Source: Phycisphaeraceae bacterium
GTDB taxonomy: Bacteria; Planctomycetota; Phycisphaerae; Phycisphaerales; Phycisphaeraceae
Reading direction: 5' to 3'
NCBI GenBank assembly: GCA_020831765.1
Contig: JAFIFY010000184.1
Span: forward strand, 26,947-90,946
Length of the DNA stretch: 64,000 bases
The translations under genes were made by a program, and so were the position numbers. The notes under the pieces are model-generated. The model was not told the DNA's origin. It made no database searches and worked only from the letters and a program-made list of their open reading frames with translations. This document shows, piece after piece, positions 62,329 through 64,000 of the stretch (within the stretch, counting starts at the first letter, position 1; every line of letters starts with the position of its first letter).

Positions 62329-62549
62329 AGAGCCGATGCGCTGATATGCCTCGACTCTTCGTGGTTGTTTTTGTTTCGTGGCCGCGCCTCCCCCCCCCGT
62401 CTCCCTTCAGCCGCGACACGAATTACGCGTTTGACAGCTCGAAGCATTGGCCATCCATCCGCACCGGTCCGGGCCTATCATCGTCGCCTTGAAAGACCAT
62501 CCCCAGCTCCATCGGCCCGTCGATGTAATCCCAAGTGCGAGCGATGTGC

Positions 62550-64000
62550 ATGGCCAAACGATCTCCAAGAAAGAAACCCTCATCAGGCGGCTGCGGCCGC
62601 CTGCTGATTGTCCTCGGCGATCAACTTGACCCCCAGAGCCGGGCGATCAAGGGGCTGAATCCCGCCAATGATCGCGTGTGGATGGCTGAGGTCGATCATG
62701 AGGCCACGCGACACCGGTGCCACCTGTATCGGCTGGTGGCGTTCTTCTCGGCGATGCGTCACTTCCGTGATGAACTGATCGAGGCCGGATATCAGGTTCA
62801 GTATCACGAACTGACCGACGTTTCCAGCCGCGACCAGGGCCGAACATTCTCCGAGGTGCTGCGGGTTGATCTTCAGCGGCTCAGGCCGACGCGGATCGAG
62901 ATGATCAAGCCGGGGGATGCGGGCGTGGAAAGGGAGATTCTGGAAACCATCCAGCGCATGGATGTGCCGATCGATGTTCTGGACGATGACCACTTCCTCC
63001 TCACGCCGGCGGAGTTCGATCAATGGGCCGACAATCGCAAAACGCTGGTGATGGAACACTTCTATCGCATGATGAGGCGGAAGCATCGGGTACTGATGGC
63101 TGATGATGATCAGCCGGTTGGTGGCCAGTGGAACCTGGACCACGAGAATCGCCGGACCTTCGGAAAGAACGGCCCGGTCAAAGTTCCCCGGCCCAGGAGT
63201 TTTCCGCCCGATGACACCACCAGCGCGGTGATTCAGATGGTCAAGAAACGTTACGCCGGACATCCCGGAACCGTGGAGACGTTCGACCTGCCCGTCACAG
63301 CCCGGAATGCTCGGCTTGCGCTTGAGGATTTCATCGAGCACCGACTGCCGCTCTTTGGGCGTTTTGAAGATGCGATGTGGACCGATGAGCCGCTGCTGTA
63401 TCACTCACGGCTGTCTTTCCCGCTCAATGTCAAGCTTCTGAACCCGCGCGACTGCATCAGGCTGGCCGTGGATGCCTTGGAGCGCGGCCACGCGCCGCTG
63501 AACAGTGTCGAGGGATTCGTGCGACAGATCATCGGCTGGCGCGAGTTTGTGCGGGGCGTGTACTGGCGCCATATGCCCGATTACCTCAAACTCAACGCCC
63601 TGGAACATGAAGCGGAAGTTCCCGAATCGCTCTGGACCGGCAAAACCGAGATGGCCTGTGTCCGCCACGTGATGAAAGGCGTGCTCGATACCGGTTACGC
63701 CCATCACATTCAGCGCCTGATGGTCCTGGGCCTCTACTGCCAGCTTCTGGGCGTGCACCCCCGTAAGTTTCATGAGTGGCACATGGCGATGTACGTCGAT
63801 GCCGTGGACTGGGTGAGCCTGCCCAATACGCTGGGCATGAGCCAATGGGGGGATGGCGGCATCATGGCCACCAAGCCCTATTGCGCCGGCGGCGGATACA
63901 TCGACCGCATGAGCAACTACTGCCGCGACTGCCGGTTCAACCCGGCCAGGGCGACGGGTAAGGATGCCTGTCCGCTTACGACGCTTTACTGGGACTTCCT
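62550..64000 (+). CDS. FeS-type (6-4) photolyase / cryptochrome-like protein, partial
   Basis: Cut by the right edge after 483 codons; about 25-40 residues may be missing. A short charged start (MAKRSPRKKPSSGG) precedes the fold, with LLIVLGDQLDPQSRAIKGL at the beginning. The middle and C-terminal FAD-binding parts match the deoxyribodipyrimidine photolyase-related/FeS-BCP group (NSVEGFVRQIIGWREFVRGV, MSQWGDGGIMATKPYCAGGG). Cysteines in KPYCAGGG, NYCRDC and DACPL fit the [4Fe-4S] ligands of the PhrB-type (6-4) photolyases. It repairs UV (6-4) photoproducts in light. Starts ATG 62550 or 62544 are both possible. It is the first gene after the promoter at 62164 but has a long leader. Confidence 0.9.
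   Translation, partial: MAKRSPRKKPSSGGCGRLLIVLGDQLDPQSRAIKGLNPANDRVWMAEVDHEATRHRCHLYRLVAFFSAMRHFRDELIEAGYQVQYHELTDVSSRDQGRTFSEVLRVDLQRLRPTRIEMIKPGDAGVEREILETIQRMDVPIDVLDDDHFLLTPAEFDQWADNRKTLVMEHFYRMMRRKHRVLMADDDQPVGGQWNLDHENRRTFGKNGPVKVPRPRSFPPDDTTSAVIQMVKKRYAGHPGTVETFDLPVTARNARLALEDFIEHRLPLFGRFEDAMWTDEPLLYHSRLSFPLNVKLLNPRDCIRLAVDALERGHAPLNSVEGFVRQIIGWREFVRGVYWRHMPDYLKLNALEHEAEVPESLWTGKTEMACVRHVMKGVLDTGYAHHIQRLMVLGLYCQLLGVHPRKFHEWHMAMYVDAVDWVSLPNTLGMSQWGDGGIMATKPYCAGGGYIDRMSNYCRDCRFNPARATGKDACPLTTLYWDF

Larger units (their letters stand above)
61976..62549. other. 574-nt gap between the aminotransferase and photolyase starts
   Basis: Contains a good plus-strand promoter and micro-ORF (listed separately), a run of nine C (62390-62398) and a lone TTGACA (62431-62436) without a fitting -10. 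Other short frames here are not convincing. Confidence 0.4.

Noticed and set aside
62390..62398. C9 homopolymer as a phase-variation tract
   Set aside because: It is not inside a supported coding frame, so slippage there would have no visible coding effect; kept only as a detail of the photolyase leader.

Overview
The window is a dense, G+C-rich (roughly 60 % by eye) bacterial chromosome segment. It carries about 45 protein genes on both strands and no rRNA, tRNA, CRISPR array, insertion sequence or prophage that I can recognise. The best guess for the host is a Planctomycetota bacterium of the Phycisphaerae type. The grounds are a PEP-CTERM protein, glycan-degrading enzymes beside a cytoplasm-predicted sulfatase, a very large fused SecDF with a coiled-coil insert, a DUF2203 protein and an EF-G2-type factor. 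This is inference from gene content, not a phylogeny.

Layout. 0-5.3 kb: dnaA, then convergent udg and leuB, then an MFS permease. 5.6-16.8 kb: a small membrane protein, a giant alpha-2-macroglobulin, a GH42-like and a GH28-like glycosidase, and a PEP-CTERM secreted protein. 16.9-25.1 kb: a coiled-coil/HTH protein, DUF2203, an RND efflux operon (lipoprotein adaptor plus permease) with a divergent TetR regulator, and a META-domain lipoprotein. 25.1-34.3 kb: trpA, rho, coaE, a membrane-anchored orphan, an FAD oxidoreductase, recJ, a candidate small RNA and a metallophosphoesterase. 34.3-41.7 kb: glnA facing the closely spaced run tsaB-nadD-aldo/keto reductase-sulfatase-MFS. 41.8-51.6 kb: a minus-strand run of EF-G2, tgt, yajC, secDF, thiL, tsaE and yacG. 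51.8-64 kb: a methyltransferase, bioA, gluQ, purN, pabB, glgP, a class IV aminotransferase and, cut by the right edge, an FeS-type photolyase.

Function. Most genes are housekeeping: replication, Rho termination, Sec export, two steps of t6A tRNA modification (tsaB, tsaE), two queuosine-related enzymes (tgt, gluQ), and NAD, CoA, thiamine, biotin, folate, leucine, tryptophan, glutamine and purine metabolism. The accessory parts are glycan degradation (GH42, GH28, sulfatase plus transporter), envelope functions (alpha-2-macroglobulin, RND efflux, META lipoprotein, PEP-CTERM protein) and DNA repair (udg, recJ, photolyase).

Several control elements can be read directly. They include sigma70-like promoters (several with a TATGCT -10), a perfect palindrome in the TetR/efflux divergent region, a 5' hairpin in front of the PEP-CTERM gene, a strong intrinsic terminator bounding a possible small RNA after recJ, and a promoter whose start point nearly coincides with a 43-codon micro-ORF ahead of the photolyase. 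No clearly new defence or metabolic system was found. The most interesting leads are these small-scale elements and several proteins with unusual active-site or domain variations.
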